Shown piece by piece: positions 1-6,614 of a stretch of 16,502 nt of DNA. Numbering within the stretch: the first letter of the stretch is position 1; the number at the start of each line of letters is the position of its first letter. The DNA is taken from NCBI GenBank assembly GCA_035260725.1, contig DATFUR010000030.1, positions 1-16,502 of the forward strand, read 5' to 3'. Position numbers and translations under genes: made by a program. The notes below the pieces were generated by a model. That model ran no database searches. It was given only the letters and a program-made list of their open reading frames with translations, and was not told the DNA's origin. This DNA is from DASRFS01 sp035260725. GTDB taxonomy: Bacteria > Patescibacteriota > Microgenomatia > Levybacterales > UBA12049.

Positions 1-119
1 TCTCTGCCAAAAATACATCCGTAGGCTTCATCTGCCCCCGAGGCATTTATTCCATCTGTTGTAGTGAGATCAAGAAGTGATTTGTAGATGTTTAGTCGTA
101 GCTTGTGGGTATCGTCCAT
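1..119 (-). CDS. N-terminus of a possible six-hairpin (GDE/glucoamylase-like) glycosidase, cut by window edge
   Basis: Reading the minus strand from an ATG at 119 gives an open frame of 39 codons that continues off the left edge. The visible N-terminus is acidic and then contains SLLDLTTTDGINASG followed by DEAYGCIFGR. The string NASG...YGCIFGR resembles the start of the catalytic domain in glycogen-debranching/glucoamylase-type (alpha/alpha)6 glycosidases, where an FGRD segment follows. That resemblance is from memory and from 39 residues only, so the product name is tentative. The coding call rests on the uninterrupted frame, the ATG, and a promoter-like TATATA seven bases upstream. It is divergent from the gene starting at 254. 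The plus-strand frame that opens at 77 overlaps this gene and is not used as a start. Confidence 0.6.
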   Translation of the reverse strand, partial: MDDTHKLRLNIYKSLLDLTTTDGINASGADEAYGCIFGR

Positions 120-126
120 TCACTTA

Positions 127-156
127 TATATACTACCAGAAATTTAGCTTTGTCGA
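127..156 (-). promoter_or_regulatory. Putative promoter of the left-edge minus-strand gene
   Basis: On the minus strand there is TCGACA (151-156, one mismatch to TTGACA), an 18-bp spacer, and TATATA (127-132). Seven bases separate the hexamer from the ATG at 119, so the mRNA would be leaderless or nearly so. The region is AT-rich and the -10 register is ambiguous. Confidence 0.4.
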
Positions 157-217
157 AAGACTTATAGGAAATTTCTTACATTTATCCTCGACTTTTATTT
201 TTCTATTAAAGGATAAT

Positions 218-246
218 TTGATTTATAAACCTTTTTGTATTAGACT
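218..246 (+). promoter_or_regulatory. Putative sigma70-type promoter placing a leaderless GTG start at 254
   Basis: TTGATT (218-223), a spacer of exactly 17 bp, and TAGACT (241-246). Seven bases follow before the GTG at 254. The promoter lies inside the longer open frame that begins at 77, which argues that the upstream part of that frame is not translated. Confidence 0.6.
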
Positions 247-253
247 ATGGGTC

Positions 254-976
254 GTGCCTAGAGAAATTTATCAACCCGTACAAGATATTCAAAGAATTGC
301 CAATCGACAAGAAAGTCGCATACCAATTCCGAATAATACCACTTCTGTATCCAGGGAGTCCGTGGTGAGTGGAATGGTTTACGCGTGGATGGATTTGCAT
401 CCTGATAAGAGACTCCCAATGCGAACACTTCGTAGGAAAATTCACCCCTCTCCCTCATTGGAAACCTTGGGAAAAACCTTGGATACCTTAAGGGATAGAA
501 ACCCAAGATTTCCCGATCCTAGACAATATCCCGGGAAACAGTTAGCGGACAAAGATAAAAGAGTAAGGACTTTTTTAGCAGGATGGAAGCCTCAAAAAGA
601 AGGTCAAAGAGTATCAAAAAAGTCACTTAGGGAAAGATTTGAAATATCGGCACGAATGATGAAAAAAATAGCTGACAAACTCCCAGTTAAAGATAAAAAG
701 AAATTGAGATCAACATCCCCCCATAGCCAAAGTTCTATAGAAACCGTAACCAGAGGATTAGCATCTCTACATCCCAAGGATTACATTTCTTTAGGAACGC
801 TCCTGAAAGAAGCTGGCCTTCCATGGAAACCTTCAGAAGCTTTTCGCAAATTGAGACGTAAGGGCTTTAAAATCCAAGTTAAACACGTTCAATACGCTGC
901 TAGAGGATATAAACGATATATTGTGGATGCAAACGAAAAAGGAAGAATGATAAGATTCTTGAAGGAAGCGCTGTAA
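254..976 (+). CDS. Basic protein with three HTH-like repeats, function unknown
   Basis: I do not recognise this 240-residue protein. The frame is open from an ATG at 77, but that extension would overlap the minus-strand gene at 1-119 and carries an unlikely Cys/Tyr/Phe-rich leader. The GTG at 254, just after a TTGATT-17-TAGACT promoter, is the better start. The protein is strongly basic. Three segments of about 50 residues (roughly 33-85, 101-150, 160-212) share a plan: a hydrophobic helix, a 'LHP' or 'KPQ' turn, a short basic helix with Leu (RTLRRK, KSLRERF, GTLLKEAG), a Ser/Pro turn, and another Leu-rich helix. This looks like tandem helix-turn-helix units and suggests nucleic-acid binding, which is inference. 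It is a stand-alone gene with a 114-bp gap before the next one. Confidence 0.75.
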   Translation: MPREIYQPVQDIQRIANRQESRIPIPNNTTSVSRESVVSGMVYAWMDLHPDKRLPMRTLRRKIHPSPSLETLGKTLDTLRDRNPRFPDPRQYPGKQLADKDKRVRTFLAGWKPQKEGQRVSKKSLRERFEISARMMKKIADKLPVKDKKKLRSTSPHSQSSIETVTRGLASLHPKDYISLGTLLKEAGLPWKPSEAFRKLRRKGFKIQVKHVQYAARGYKRYIVDANEKGRMIRFLKEAL

Positions 977-1055
977 ACTTTATTAACTTTCTAATTGCCT
1001 TTGATTTTTCGGAACATTTGAGCCTAATTTTTGACTTCATTGAATAAATTATAAT

Positions 1056-1084
1056 TTGCTTTCCGGCCGCCAATTTGCTACTAT
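1056..1084 (+). promoter_or_regulatory. Putative promoter with extended -10, exactly leaderless for the gene at 1091
   Basis: TTGCTT (1056-1061), a 17-bp spacer, and TACTAT (1079-1084) preceded by TGC, forming an extended -10. Exactly six bases lie between the hexamer and the ATG at 1091, which would put +1 on the A of the start codon. The rest of the 977-1090 gap is AT-rich and shows no further clear signal. Confidence 0.65.
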
Positions 1085-1090
1085 ACTACT

Positions 1091-1717
1091 ATGGGTCCTG
1101 AAGCAAAATCACCCACAGATGGACAGTCCTTGATCCAGAATTTAAAAGATTCGGGTTGGGTAAAGCCGGATTTCGGCTTCGATCTCGGAAGACAAACCCA
1201 AGCAATTGATGTATTAAAAGAAGATAAAAGATTACTTTTTTATCCTACAACCCCTACCGATTCCGAAAGCTATCGCCTGCTTGTAGATAATAAATTGCCC
1301 GTATTTCCCATTATTGATCCTCCTATTATTGTTCCCGAAGGAATAACAACTATAGAATTGCCTCCAATAGTAAGAGCGCTAGACGGTTTGGAATTTCCCG
1401 ATCAAGAACCAAAACCCGGCTATTTTGGTTCTTTTGAAATGATGGATGCTATAGCTCACCTCTTAACTCGTATTTACAAAAAAACAGGAACGCAGCCGGA
1501 CAACCTAAAATTAAATAAACTAGCTATGGAAGTAGGAAATAAAGACACTATTAGACTTATTCCCCCTCTAAATCTAGTGCCTCAAGCTGATTGGGCTAAA
1601 GTTATAAATGACTTAAAAGAAGATTTGGATATTCAAAACCCGCAATATAACCACAAAGGCCAGATTGAATATTTAAGGGAGAGAATTGCACACTTTTTAA
1701 AAAATGACAACCGTTAA
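1091..1717 (+). CDS. Unknown protein, possible degenerate kinase-like C-lobe
   Basis: This 208-residue soluble protein is not one I recognise. The N-terminal half is rich in Pro and acidic residues (IIDPPIIVPEG around 74-84). The segment 113-163 has a helix (FEMMDAIAHLLTRIYKK) followed by QPDNLKLNKLAMEV and KDTIRLIPPLNL. That order resembles the helix, catalytic loop and beta-strand pair of kinase/aminoglycoside-phosphotransferase folds, but the catalytic His and the metal-binding Asp (PPL in place of DFG) are missing. If homologous, it would be a pseudokinase; this is a weak inference. The start is the ATG six bases after an extended -10. The gene overlaps the next one by 14 bases, so the two are probably co-transcribed and translationally coupled with the kinase-like protein. 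Confidence 0.8.
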   Translation: MGPEAKSPTDGQSLIQNLKDSGWVKPDFGFDLGRQTQAIDVLKEDKRLLFYPTTPTDSESYRLLVDNKLPVFPIIDPPIIVPEGITTIELPPIVRALDGLEFPDQEPKPGYFGSFEMMDAIAHLLTRIYKKTGTQPDNLKLNKLAMEVGNKDTIRLIPPLNLVPQADWAKVINDLKEDLDIQNPQYNHKGQIEYLRERIAHFLKNDNR

Positions 1718-2744
1718 TCGAATCGAAGCACAACTTTTCCCATATATAGCAGAGACAGAAAGACAAATAAGTCCTGTGGTTCAAGGTGCTGCCGAGGCTT
1801 TGGAACGGCAACATAAGAAACCCAGAAGAATTATTGAATTTAAAACTTCTCCAACTCCAGAAATGGAACCACATGCACACCCAGGAATATATATAATGCC
1901 TAATTGGGAAGGATCTGATTTATTAAAGATAAGGCCAGAAGACCGCGGTTATAGGGTTTCATATACAAGAGGCGCAAGTGCTCACGACGTTTCCTTCGGA
2001 CTGGTTGATTTACGCACCCCGAAAGGATTAGAAACGATTGCTGTTGCTATTAAACCATTTAATACACCTAAAGATGGATCAGATAGAAATGCTAGAAAAG
2101 CCATGAAGGATGCAATTGCAAACGGATGGGTATTAAAAAGAGGATTCTCAACCACAGACCCGATTGCAGTAATATGCGATAAAGATTCTTTTATTGTTAC
2201 TCCAGTTAAAAAGGGCGTCCAAGCTTTAGATACCCAGCCCTGGCACCAATTTAACACCACCGACAATCTGGATATAAGAGGGCATTTTGTAACTAAACTG
2301 GAACAGGTTGCGCAAATTTTGGCAACTCTTAATTTTCGCGGAATCACCCATATTGATTCACAATTAAGAAATTATTGGGTAACCTCGGACGGAACCATGG
2401 AACCTTTTGATTGGGAATCCGCTCGCATTACAAGTGACTCCCCAACGCCCGAAGAATTTCTTGAAATCTCAGCATGTTCGCTAAAACGTTTATACGAAAA
2501 TTTAAAATTCGGTAATAAAATTCCAAAACAACCAGCTGAAAGTAAACCTATTCCAATATTAAGAGGGAATGAGAAAGTTATTTGGGACCAGTTTAATCAA
2601 TACGTTCTTGAACCCTATGTCCGAAGATTAGAAGACTTATTTTTAGAATCTAATAATGACCAGCATTTGTCCGAAATTACTGGCAAAACTATAACTGTAG
2701 CCTTAAAAACTCATTTAGGCCAAAGTTTTGGAGAAAAAGAGTAG
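1704..2744 (+). CDS. Kinase/aminoglycoside-phosphotransferase-like protein, substrate unknown
   Basis: This is a 346-residue protein with features of the protein-kinase/APH fold. There is a strand with an invariant-type Lys (VAIKPF, K117), then a basic helix and a hinge-like segment (FIVTPVKKG, 163-171). A helix at about 197-210 precedes the catalytic-loop motif HIDSQLRN (H216, D218, N223), followed by FDWE (D236, E238), which fits the metal-binding DW-E of APH-type enzymes. Known families with this pattern transfer the ATP gamma-phosphate to small molecules or proteins; the substrate here cannot be told. The N-terminal 90 residues show no recognisable domain, and the C-terminal 80 are probably helical. 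It overlaps the upstream gene by 14 bases and its end faces the DUF763 gene across only seven bases. Confidence 0.8.
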   Translation: MTTVNRIEAQLFPYIAETERQISPVVQGAAEALERQHKKPRRIIEFKTSPTPEMEPHAHPGIYIMPNWEGSDLLKIRPEDRGYRVSYTRGASAHDVSFGLVDLRTPKGLETIAVAIKPFNTPKDGSDRNARKAMKDAIANGWVLKRGFSTTDPIAVICDKDSFIVTPVKKGVQALDTQPWHQFNTTDNLDIRGHFVTKLEQVAQILATLNFRGITHIDSQLRNYWVTSDGTMEPFDWESARITSDSPTPEEFLEISACSLKRLYENLKFGNKIPKQPAESKPIPILRGNEKVIWDQFNQYVLEPYVRRLEDLFLESNNDQHLSEITGKTITVALKTHLGQSFGEKE

Positions 2745-2751
2745 CACCGGA

Positions 2752-3909
2752 TTATTTCAACCTCAAGATTGCCTTAGACTTCTCGTCATAATTTAGCTTC
2801 GTTTTAGAGACCGCATCTTTTAGAACCTCTATTGTTTTGTCGTAGGTAGTCTTATCAACAGGATAAGGTGTCGCGTCTTTGCCTCCATGGGCAAAACTGT
2901 AGCGTGCAGGATCGGTATACGAAGGAGTTGCGCCGTATATTACTTCCGACACCAAAGACAAAGCTCTGACTGTTTTTGGCCCTACTCCGGAAACAGACAA
3001 AAACTGCTCGTATGTTTGGGGGCCGAGCTCTGCCACTTTTTGCAAAATCCGGTCGAGATATTTGCTTTTGTTAAAATCCTCAAGCTCCACTGGGTGGTGT
3101 TTGAACTCTACTCCTTCGAGTTTTAGAAAAGTATATTGTTCGCTTTTGTCTTTAAAAGTAACCATTCTGGAAACCGAATTTTGGTGCTCTCTTAAAAGTT
3201 CCAAATCTTTTAAAAGCTGCTTTGTTCCCGACTTTATTAAATCAGTCGAGGTGTCTCGAGTTTTTGCGCTATCTTTGGACGTGAGATTTAAAACGCTTTG
3301 CAAAAACTTTTGCGATGCAATTGCCTGGTGCGGTTCGTTTACAAAATCTTTTTTGCTTTGTAAGTCGACTTTGTCCGACCAATGGTACCTTCGGGCCGTT
3401 TGATTGTCGGTATTCATTCCCTGCTGAACAACCGTCCAAGCGCCGTTTTTGGAAAAGAAAAATGCATGGTGATAAATTTGATATCCATCCTGAACCAGCG
3501 AACTATCTACTTTTGCGGACATTTTAGAGCTGTAAACAAGCTCTTTGGAAAGATTTGGATTAAAGTTAAGTCTCTCTCCCCAATTTGCAATCTCGTCCGG
3601 AGTTTTTCTTGAAGTTTTTCCTTTTCCGCCTGCAATAAAAATTCCCAAATCCATTTCTGCTCCTCTAATTGCTTCTTTTAAAGCGGCAGTAAGAATGGTT
3701 GTAAGGCCCGAAGCATTCCAGTCAAAAGCCAAAACAGTCCCTAAAGACTGAAACCACACGGGATCGGCAATTCTTTTTATAAATTCGTCGGGGCCGTATT
3801 CCGAAACTAAAACATAAGTCATTTCCCGACCAAGACGCACCATTCTTTCAAAAAGCCACGGAGGACATTTTCCATAATCGAGGGTAAATGTAGCTATTCC
3901 TCTTCTCAC
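2752..3909 (-). CDS. DUF763 family protein with helix-hairpin-helix motif
   Basis: The 385-residue product matches the DUF763 family, found in archaea and some bacteria and of unknown biochemical role. Signatures are the start RRGIATFTLDYGKCPPWLFERM-type segment, YHHAFFF (about 146-152), WTVVQQGMN (about 158-166), ARRYHW (172-177) and EPHQAI. A helix-hairpin-helix at about 305-325 (SGVGPKTVRALSLV) points to DNA binding. I start it at the GTG at 3909, not the ATG at 3942. The GTG matches the family's usual N-terminus, and the 11 extra residues would be encoded by the promoter TGTTATAAT, which sits six bases before the GTG. It is divergent from the gene at 3946 and converges on the kinase-like gene. 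Confidence 0.9.
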   Translation of the reverse strand: MRRGIATFTLDYGKCPPWLFERMVRLGREMTYVLVSEYGPDEFIKRIADPVWFQSLGTVLAFDWNASGLTTILTAALKEAIRGAEMDLGIFIAGGKGKTSRKTPDEIANWGERLNFNPNLSKELVYSSKMSAKVDSSLVQDGYQIYHHAFFFSKNGAWTVVQQGMNTDNQTARRYHWSDKVDLQSKKDFVNEPHQAIASQKFLQSVLNLTSKDSAKTRDTSTDLIKSGTKQLLKDLELLREHQNSVSRMVTFKDKSEQYTFLKLEGVEFKHHPVELEDFNKSKYLDRILQKVAELGPQTYEQFLSVSGVGPKTVRALSLVSEVIYGATPSYTDPARYSFAHGGKDATPYPVDKTTYDKTIEVLKDAVSKTKLNYDEKSKAILRLK

Positions 3910-3915
3910 AAAACT

Positions 3916-3924
3916 ATTATAACA
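3916..3924 (-). promoter_or_regulatory. Extended -10 promoter element of the DUF763 gene (leaderless GTG)
   Basis: The minus strand reads TGTTATAAT followed by AGTTTT and then GTG at 3909. The six-base gap predicts transcription starting on the GTG itself. No good -35 is visible, which is typical for extended -10 promoters. The arrangement nearly duplicates the one at prs (TATAAT, AGTTTA, GTG). Confidence 0.6.
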
Positions 3925-3930
3925 TGGTAA

Positions 3931-3936
3931 TATAAT
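3931..3936 (+). promoter_or_regulatory. -10 element of the gene at 3946
   Basis: A perfect TATAAT lies nine bases before the ATG at 3946. Only nine bases separate it from the opposing -10 of the DUF763 gene. I see no clear -35, and the expected position falls on the first codons of the DUF763 gene. Confidence 0.5.
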
Positions 3937-3945
3937 AGCCAATCT

Positions 3946-4599
3946 ATGAGTCTAGCTGAAAAAGGGGAAACTTCTACAAAAAGAGTGCCGGGCGCTATTT
4001 CGCAACAAGCATTGGATGCTTTGACAATAAACGCAGGAAAAATGGGAAGATTTTCTCTTGACGATGACGTATTAAAACGAGTTTTCATTCCGGATCTTGA
4101 CAGCATACTTTCTTATTTCCGAAAAGAGCCTATTGATGAGCAATCACTAAAAATAGCGTTAAAAAAAGCAAGAATGCCTTTTGTGCACGTTTCCGATAAC
4201 AACCATGGAAAGGAAAGAATGAGAGGTTTTGAAGATACCACGACAGGAAATCAAAACCTAGAACAAGTTCAACAAGCTATTGTCCTATTGGAAGCGAATA
4301 AAATTTCATATGAAGGCCACTATGAAGACATTCCTGCTGTCCCGCTTGAGGTTAACGACGTAAACTACATGATAAGGGTTGGAAAAACCACTCCTATGCA
4401 GTTTGCCCCTATTCCTCATAGACTATCCCGGCTGGTTGTCGCAAAAAGTCTTTCGTTTAAGGATGAACAAGTGGAAAAAGAAATAAAAAGAGAATCCCGA
4501 AATGAGGATGAATTTAAAATAGTCATAGATAATCTCAGGGTCTTGCGGTTATTGTTTGATTTTACTCCCGGACGACTTGACAGAATAATTAGTCGCTGA
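3946..4599 (+). CDS. Unknown soluble protein, 217 residues
   Basis: I do not recognise this protein. It has no signal peptide or membrane segment. The N-terminus is polar (about 1-35), followed by a region with short helices (DLDSILSYFRK and QSLKIALKKARM, about 50-80), a central stretch with mixed strands, and a charged Lys/Glu-rich helix at about 165-200 (FKDEQVEKEIKRES) ending in a basic tail. It is predicted to be cytosolic. The ATG follows TATAAT by nine bases with no Shine-Dalgarno sequence. It is divergent from the DUF763 gene with a 36-bp gap, so the two promoters crowd each other. Its last codons contain the promoter of the downstream secreted-protein gene. Confidence 0.8.
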   Translation: MSLAEKGETSTKRVPGAISQQALDALTINAGKMGRFSLDDDVLKRVFIPDLDSILSYFRKEPIDEQSLKIALKKARMPFVHVSDNNHGKERMRGFEDTTTGNQNLEQVQQAIVLLEANKISYEGHYEDIPAVPLEVNDVNYMIRVGKTTPMQFAPIPHRLSRLVVAKSLSFKDEQVEKEIKRESRNEDEFKIVIDNLRVLRLLFDFTPGRLDRIISR

Positions 4600-4605
4600 T
4601 AAAAT
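4577..4605 (+). promoter_or_regulatory. Strong consensus promoter of the gene at 4616
   Basis: TTGACA (4577-4582) is a perfect -35. It is followed by exactly 17 bp and TAAAAT (4600-4605), which is preceded by TGA and so also forms an extended -10. The ATG at 4616 is ten bases beyond, giving a predicted leader of only about four bases. The promoter lies mostly inside the end of the preceding gene. By sequence it is the best promoter in the window. Confidence 0.8.
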
Positions 4606-4615
4606 ATTTCCAATA

Positions 4616-5206
4616 ATGACACTCACCCTTAACCTGAAGACCACACGAATTTTAACTCTAATTTTATTCTCCTTAATTTTGTCTTTTGTTTGCTTGATTT
4701 TTGTTTCCCACACCTTCGCCCAGACTGATTCTCCCAAAACTCGTGCCGAACGGATGGAAATTGTGAAACAAAAAAGAGATGCCCAAAAAATAAAAGTTTG
4801 CCAAATCCATGAAAGAAATATTCAAAACAGACTTTCTCATTTATCGGATCTCGTAAAAAACACTATGCTAAAGTTTGACGCAATAGTAACCAGAACAAAA
4901 ACCAGATATACCGAAAAATTACTTCCCGCCGGAAAAACTGTCCCCAATTACGATTCTCTACTCGCCGATATAACGGCAAAAAGGGCAGCGGTTGATGTGG
5001 CGCTTGTAAGTGCCAGCTCCAATGCCAATAATTTTTCTTGTGATACAAGTTTAGATCCTAAAGGCGATATTACAAAATATAGAGAAAGTATGCAGGCCGT
5101 TAAGAATGCACTCCATGATTATCGAAAATCAATTAGAAACCTTATTGTAGCGGTAGCCCAAGCCGGTGGAGAAAAAATACCTTCACCAACACCAAATGAA
5201 AAATAA
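4616..5206 (+). CDS. Secreted or membrane-anchored helical protein, function unknown
   Basis: The 196-residue product begins with a basic n-region, a hydrophobic core (about 12-32) and a TFA-Q-type cleavage site near residue 35, so it is probably exported by Sec or kept as an N-terminal anchor. The rest is predicted to be largely helical and charged, with Lys/Arg-rich heptad-like stretches (about 40-110 and 155-185), consistent with a coiled coil. Two cysteines remain in the mature part (in KVCQIH and NFSCDT) and could form a disulfide outside the cell. The C-terminus is a Pro-rich tail (EKIPSPTPNEK). I recognise no family. It has a near-consensus promoter and overlaps the following membrane-protein gene by 11 bases, suggesting the two products act together at the cell surface. 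Confidence 0.85.
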   Translation: MTLTLNLKTTRILTLILFSLILSFVCLIFVSHTFAQTDSPKTRAERMEIVKQKRDAQKIKVCQIHERNIQNRLSHLSDLVKNTMLKFDAIVTRTKTRYTEKLLPAGKTVPNYDSLLADITAKRAAVDVALVSASSNANNFSCDTSLDPKGDITKYRESMQAVKNALHDYRKSIRNLIVAVAQAGGEKIPSPTPNEK

Positions 5207-5420
5207 TTTAGGATCAATATTGATTTTTTTGGCAGTTTTGACAATAGCGGCTTTTGCTCTATATGTGATGTTATTTAAAAGACCCGAAACAGCCATTGCT
5301 CCATCCGCGTCCAACGTTCAACGCAACAGCGGTTCTGAATTACAAGATTTAAATAGCGCAAATTTAAATACAATCGACCAGGACCTGCAATATTTAGATT
5401 CTGAATCTTCCTCTATTTAG
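5196..5420 (+). CDS. Small single-pass membrane protein, function unknown
   Basis: I start this 74-residue protein at the ATG at 5196 because it places a hydrophobic helix (about 6-26, SILIFLAVLTIAAFALYVMLF) right at the N-terminus. The earlier ATG at 5166 would add ten polar residues (EKKYLHQHQ) and a longer overlap. After the helix, a KRP stop-transfer signal leads into a polar, acidic, low-complexity tail rich in Ser, Asn, Asp, Leu and Gln (DLNSANLNTIDQDLQYLDS). The topology of the tail is uncertain. It overlaps the end of the secreted-protein gene by 11 bases and has no promoter of its own, so it is likely expressed from the 4577 promoter. Its end overlaps the end of msrB by 8 bases. Confidence 0.8.
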   Translation: MKNNLGSILIFLAVLTIAAFALYVMLFKRPETAIAPSASNVQRNSGSELQDLNSANLNTIDQDLQYLDSESSSI

Positions 5421-5811
5421 ATTCCTCTTTGAAGTTTAAAGCGCAGGAATTAATGCAATATCTTTGTTTGTTTTCTGTTGGCCCGTCGCGAAATAAATGG
5501 CCTAAGTGTCCACCGCAATTGCTGCAGACAACTTCGGTTCTTTGCATTCCATAAGAACTATCTTCCTCCAACCTAATATGCTTGAGATTTACAGGATTGT
5601 CAAAAGACGGCCAGCCGGTTCCCGAATCAAACTTCGTATCGGATGAAAATAATTCCTGTCCGCACGCGGCACACGTATACATTCCTTTATCATGCTTGTA
5701 AACATATTTCCCTGTAAAAGCAGGCTCTGTCCCCTTTTCCCTCATAACATTATATTGTTCGGGAGTTAATTTTTCTTTCCAATCGTCATTTGACATTTTT
5801 TTTATATTCAT
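5413..5811 (-). CDS. msrB: Peptide-methionine (R)-S-oxide reductase MsrB
   Basis: This cytosolic 132-residue enzyme reduces the R form of methionine sulfoxide in proteins, normally with thioredoxin as reductant. Zinc is bound by two CxxC pairs, C47/C50 (CAAC) and C96/C99 (CSNC). GTGWPSF (64-70) and GGHLGHLF (100-107) form the substrate pocket, and C119 in RYCINS is the catalytic cysteine. The position that often holds the resolving cysteine (GCGWPSF) is Thr65 here. The only other non-zinc cysteine is C123, four residues after the catalytic one. The length is normal for a single-domain MsrB, and there is no MsrA fusion or export signal. The ATG lies nine bases after TGATATAAT. It is divergent from the gene at 5872. 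Confidence 0.96.
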   Translation of the reverse strand: MNIKKMSNDDWKEKLTPEQYNVMREKGTEPAFTGKYVYKHDKGMYTCAACGQELFSSDTKFDSGTGWPSFDNPVNLKHIRLEEDSSYGMQRTEVVCSNCGGHLGHLFRDGPTENKQRYCINSCALNFKEESK

Positions 5812-5820
5812 ACTAATTTC

Positions 5821-5829
5821 ATTATATCA
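5821..5829 (-). promoter_or_regulatory. Extended -10 promoter element of msrB
   Basis: The minus strand reads TGATATAAT, then nine bases, then the msrB ATG. There is no convincing -35. It faces the promoter of the gene at 5872, whose -35 box starts only five bases away, so the two share a 60-bp divergent control region. Confidence 0.6.
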
Positions 5830-5833
5830 AATG

Positions 5834-5862
5834 TTGAAATTAAAGCCCTATAGTGATATAGT
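5834..5862 (+). promoter_or_regulatory. Putative promoter of the gene at 5872
   Basis: TTGAAA (5834-5839), exactly 17 bp, and TATAGT (5857-5862) preceded by TGA. The ATG at 5872 is nine bases further on, so the predicted leader is zero to three bases. Confidence 0.72.
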
Positions 5863-5871
5863 TTAGGCATT

Positions 5872-6600
5872 ATGGCAGCGATTCACGAAAAATCTTCCCG
5901 GCAAGAAATAAGTGCAAATTTTATAGACAAAACAAGGTATTCCGTATACGACTCGATGAAAAGTTCGGCAATTGATGAGTTGAGGCAAGCTTATTTGCAT
6001 ATGAGCCCTATTTCTATTTCTCCTCTGTCCCCCAGCTTTGGGAAGCAATCCCAAGAAATGCAAAACCAAATAAGAAAAAACGTAGCCAAAATAGTTTTTA
6101 AACCATTAAACGAGGCAATAGATATAGCCTTAACCGATGGACATTTTGACCCCCAGTGGTTTTACGATTCTTGTGGACTTTCGTTCAAAGACGCCGGTTT
6201 ACCAAATCCTCTTCCTAAACCAATAGAGCCTGCCGGACTCATTTCTCTTGAAGAATTAGATACAATGCGTGAAACTGCGAAAAAAGATCCGACTAATATT
6301 AGATTTTTAAACCCAAGACTGCCATATTTGCCCCATTCAATGAGAAGAGAATTTAGAAGACTCGGAGTAACTTTGTTAATAATTCAAAACGAACTTGTCC
6401 CGCAAGTAGCAGAAAAATTGGAGGGCACGGGAATACCACGCACTTACGGGAAAAAGGAAACGAAAAAAGTGGAGGTTATCCTAGGACAACCTTCGGGAAA
6501 AACAACCTTAACCCGCATACCAGACAGAGAACCGGTTAGAAAAATTAGAAGAAAAAGAAAAGACGCAAGAAAAAGAGGAAGTATTTGGTCTCACTACTAA
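5872..6600 (+). CDS. Unknown protein with very basic C-terminal tail, 242 residues
   Basis: I do not recognise this protein. It has no signal peptide or membrane helix. Residues 1-45 are polar and probably helical, 46-60 are Ser/Pro-rich, and 61-110 look helical (QEMQNQIRKNVAKIVFKPL). A Pro-rich linker (PNPLPKPIEP, 111-120) leads to a helical unit starting at ISLEELDTMRE (124-134) and a basic patch MRREFRRLG (157-165). The last 25 residues carry the cluster PVRKIRRKRKDARKRG, which would suit binding to RNA, DNA or the ribosome. The nucleic-acid role is inference from charge alone. Its own promoter ends nine bases before the ATG, and it is divergent from msrB with no sign that the functions are linked. 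The next gene follows after 61 bases with a separate promoter. Confidence 0.8.
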   Translation: MAAIHEKSSRQEISANFIDKTRYSVYDSMKSSAIDELRQAYLHMSPISISPLSPSFGKQSQEMQNQIRKNVAKIVFKPLNEAIDIALTDGHFDPQWFYDSCGLSFKDAGLPNPLPKPIEPAGLISLEELDTMRETAKKDPTNIRFLNPRLPYLPHSMRREFRRLGVTLLIIQNELVPQVAEKLEGTGIPRTYGKKETKKVEVILGQPSGKTTLTRIPDREPVRKIRRKRKDARKRGSIWSHY

Positions 6601-6614
6601 CAAATCTGTAGCTC

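Noticed and set aside
77..253. N-terminal extension of the gene at 254 back to an ATG at 77
   Set aside because: It overlaps the minus-strand gene at 1-119, is Cys/Tyr/Phe-rich unlike the basic body, and contains a good promoter (218-246) just before a GTG.
1031..1055. TTGACT (1031) and TATAAT (1050) as a promoter for the gene at 1091
   Set aside because: The spacer is only 13 bp. The TTGCTT-17-TACTAT pair closer to the gene fits better.
3062..3751. Several plus-strand open frames opposite the DUF763 gene
   Set aside because: They are antisense shadows of a clearly conserved coding sequence and have no start signals or recognisable composition.
6470..6520. Possible Walker A motif (LGQPSGKTTL) in the protein at 5872-6600
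   Set aside because: Spacing is GxxxGK instead of GxxxxGK[ST], and it lies near the C-terminus with no Walker B or NTPase context.
5872..6600. Homology between the 5872 protein (ISLEELDTMRE) and the 254 protein (PSLETLGKTLDTLRD)
   Set aside because: Short Leu/Glu helix similarity only; no shared motif order beyond it.
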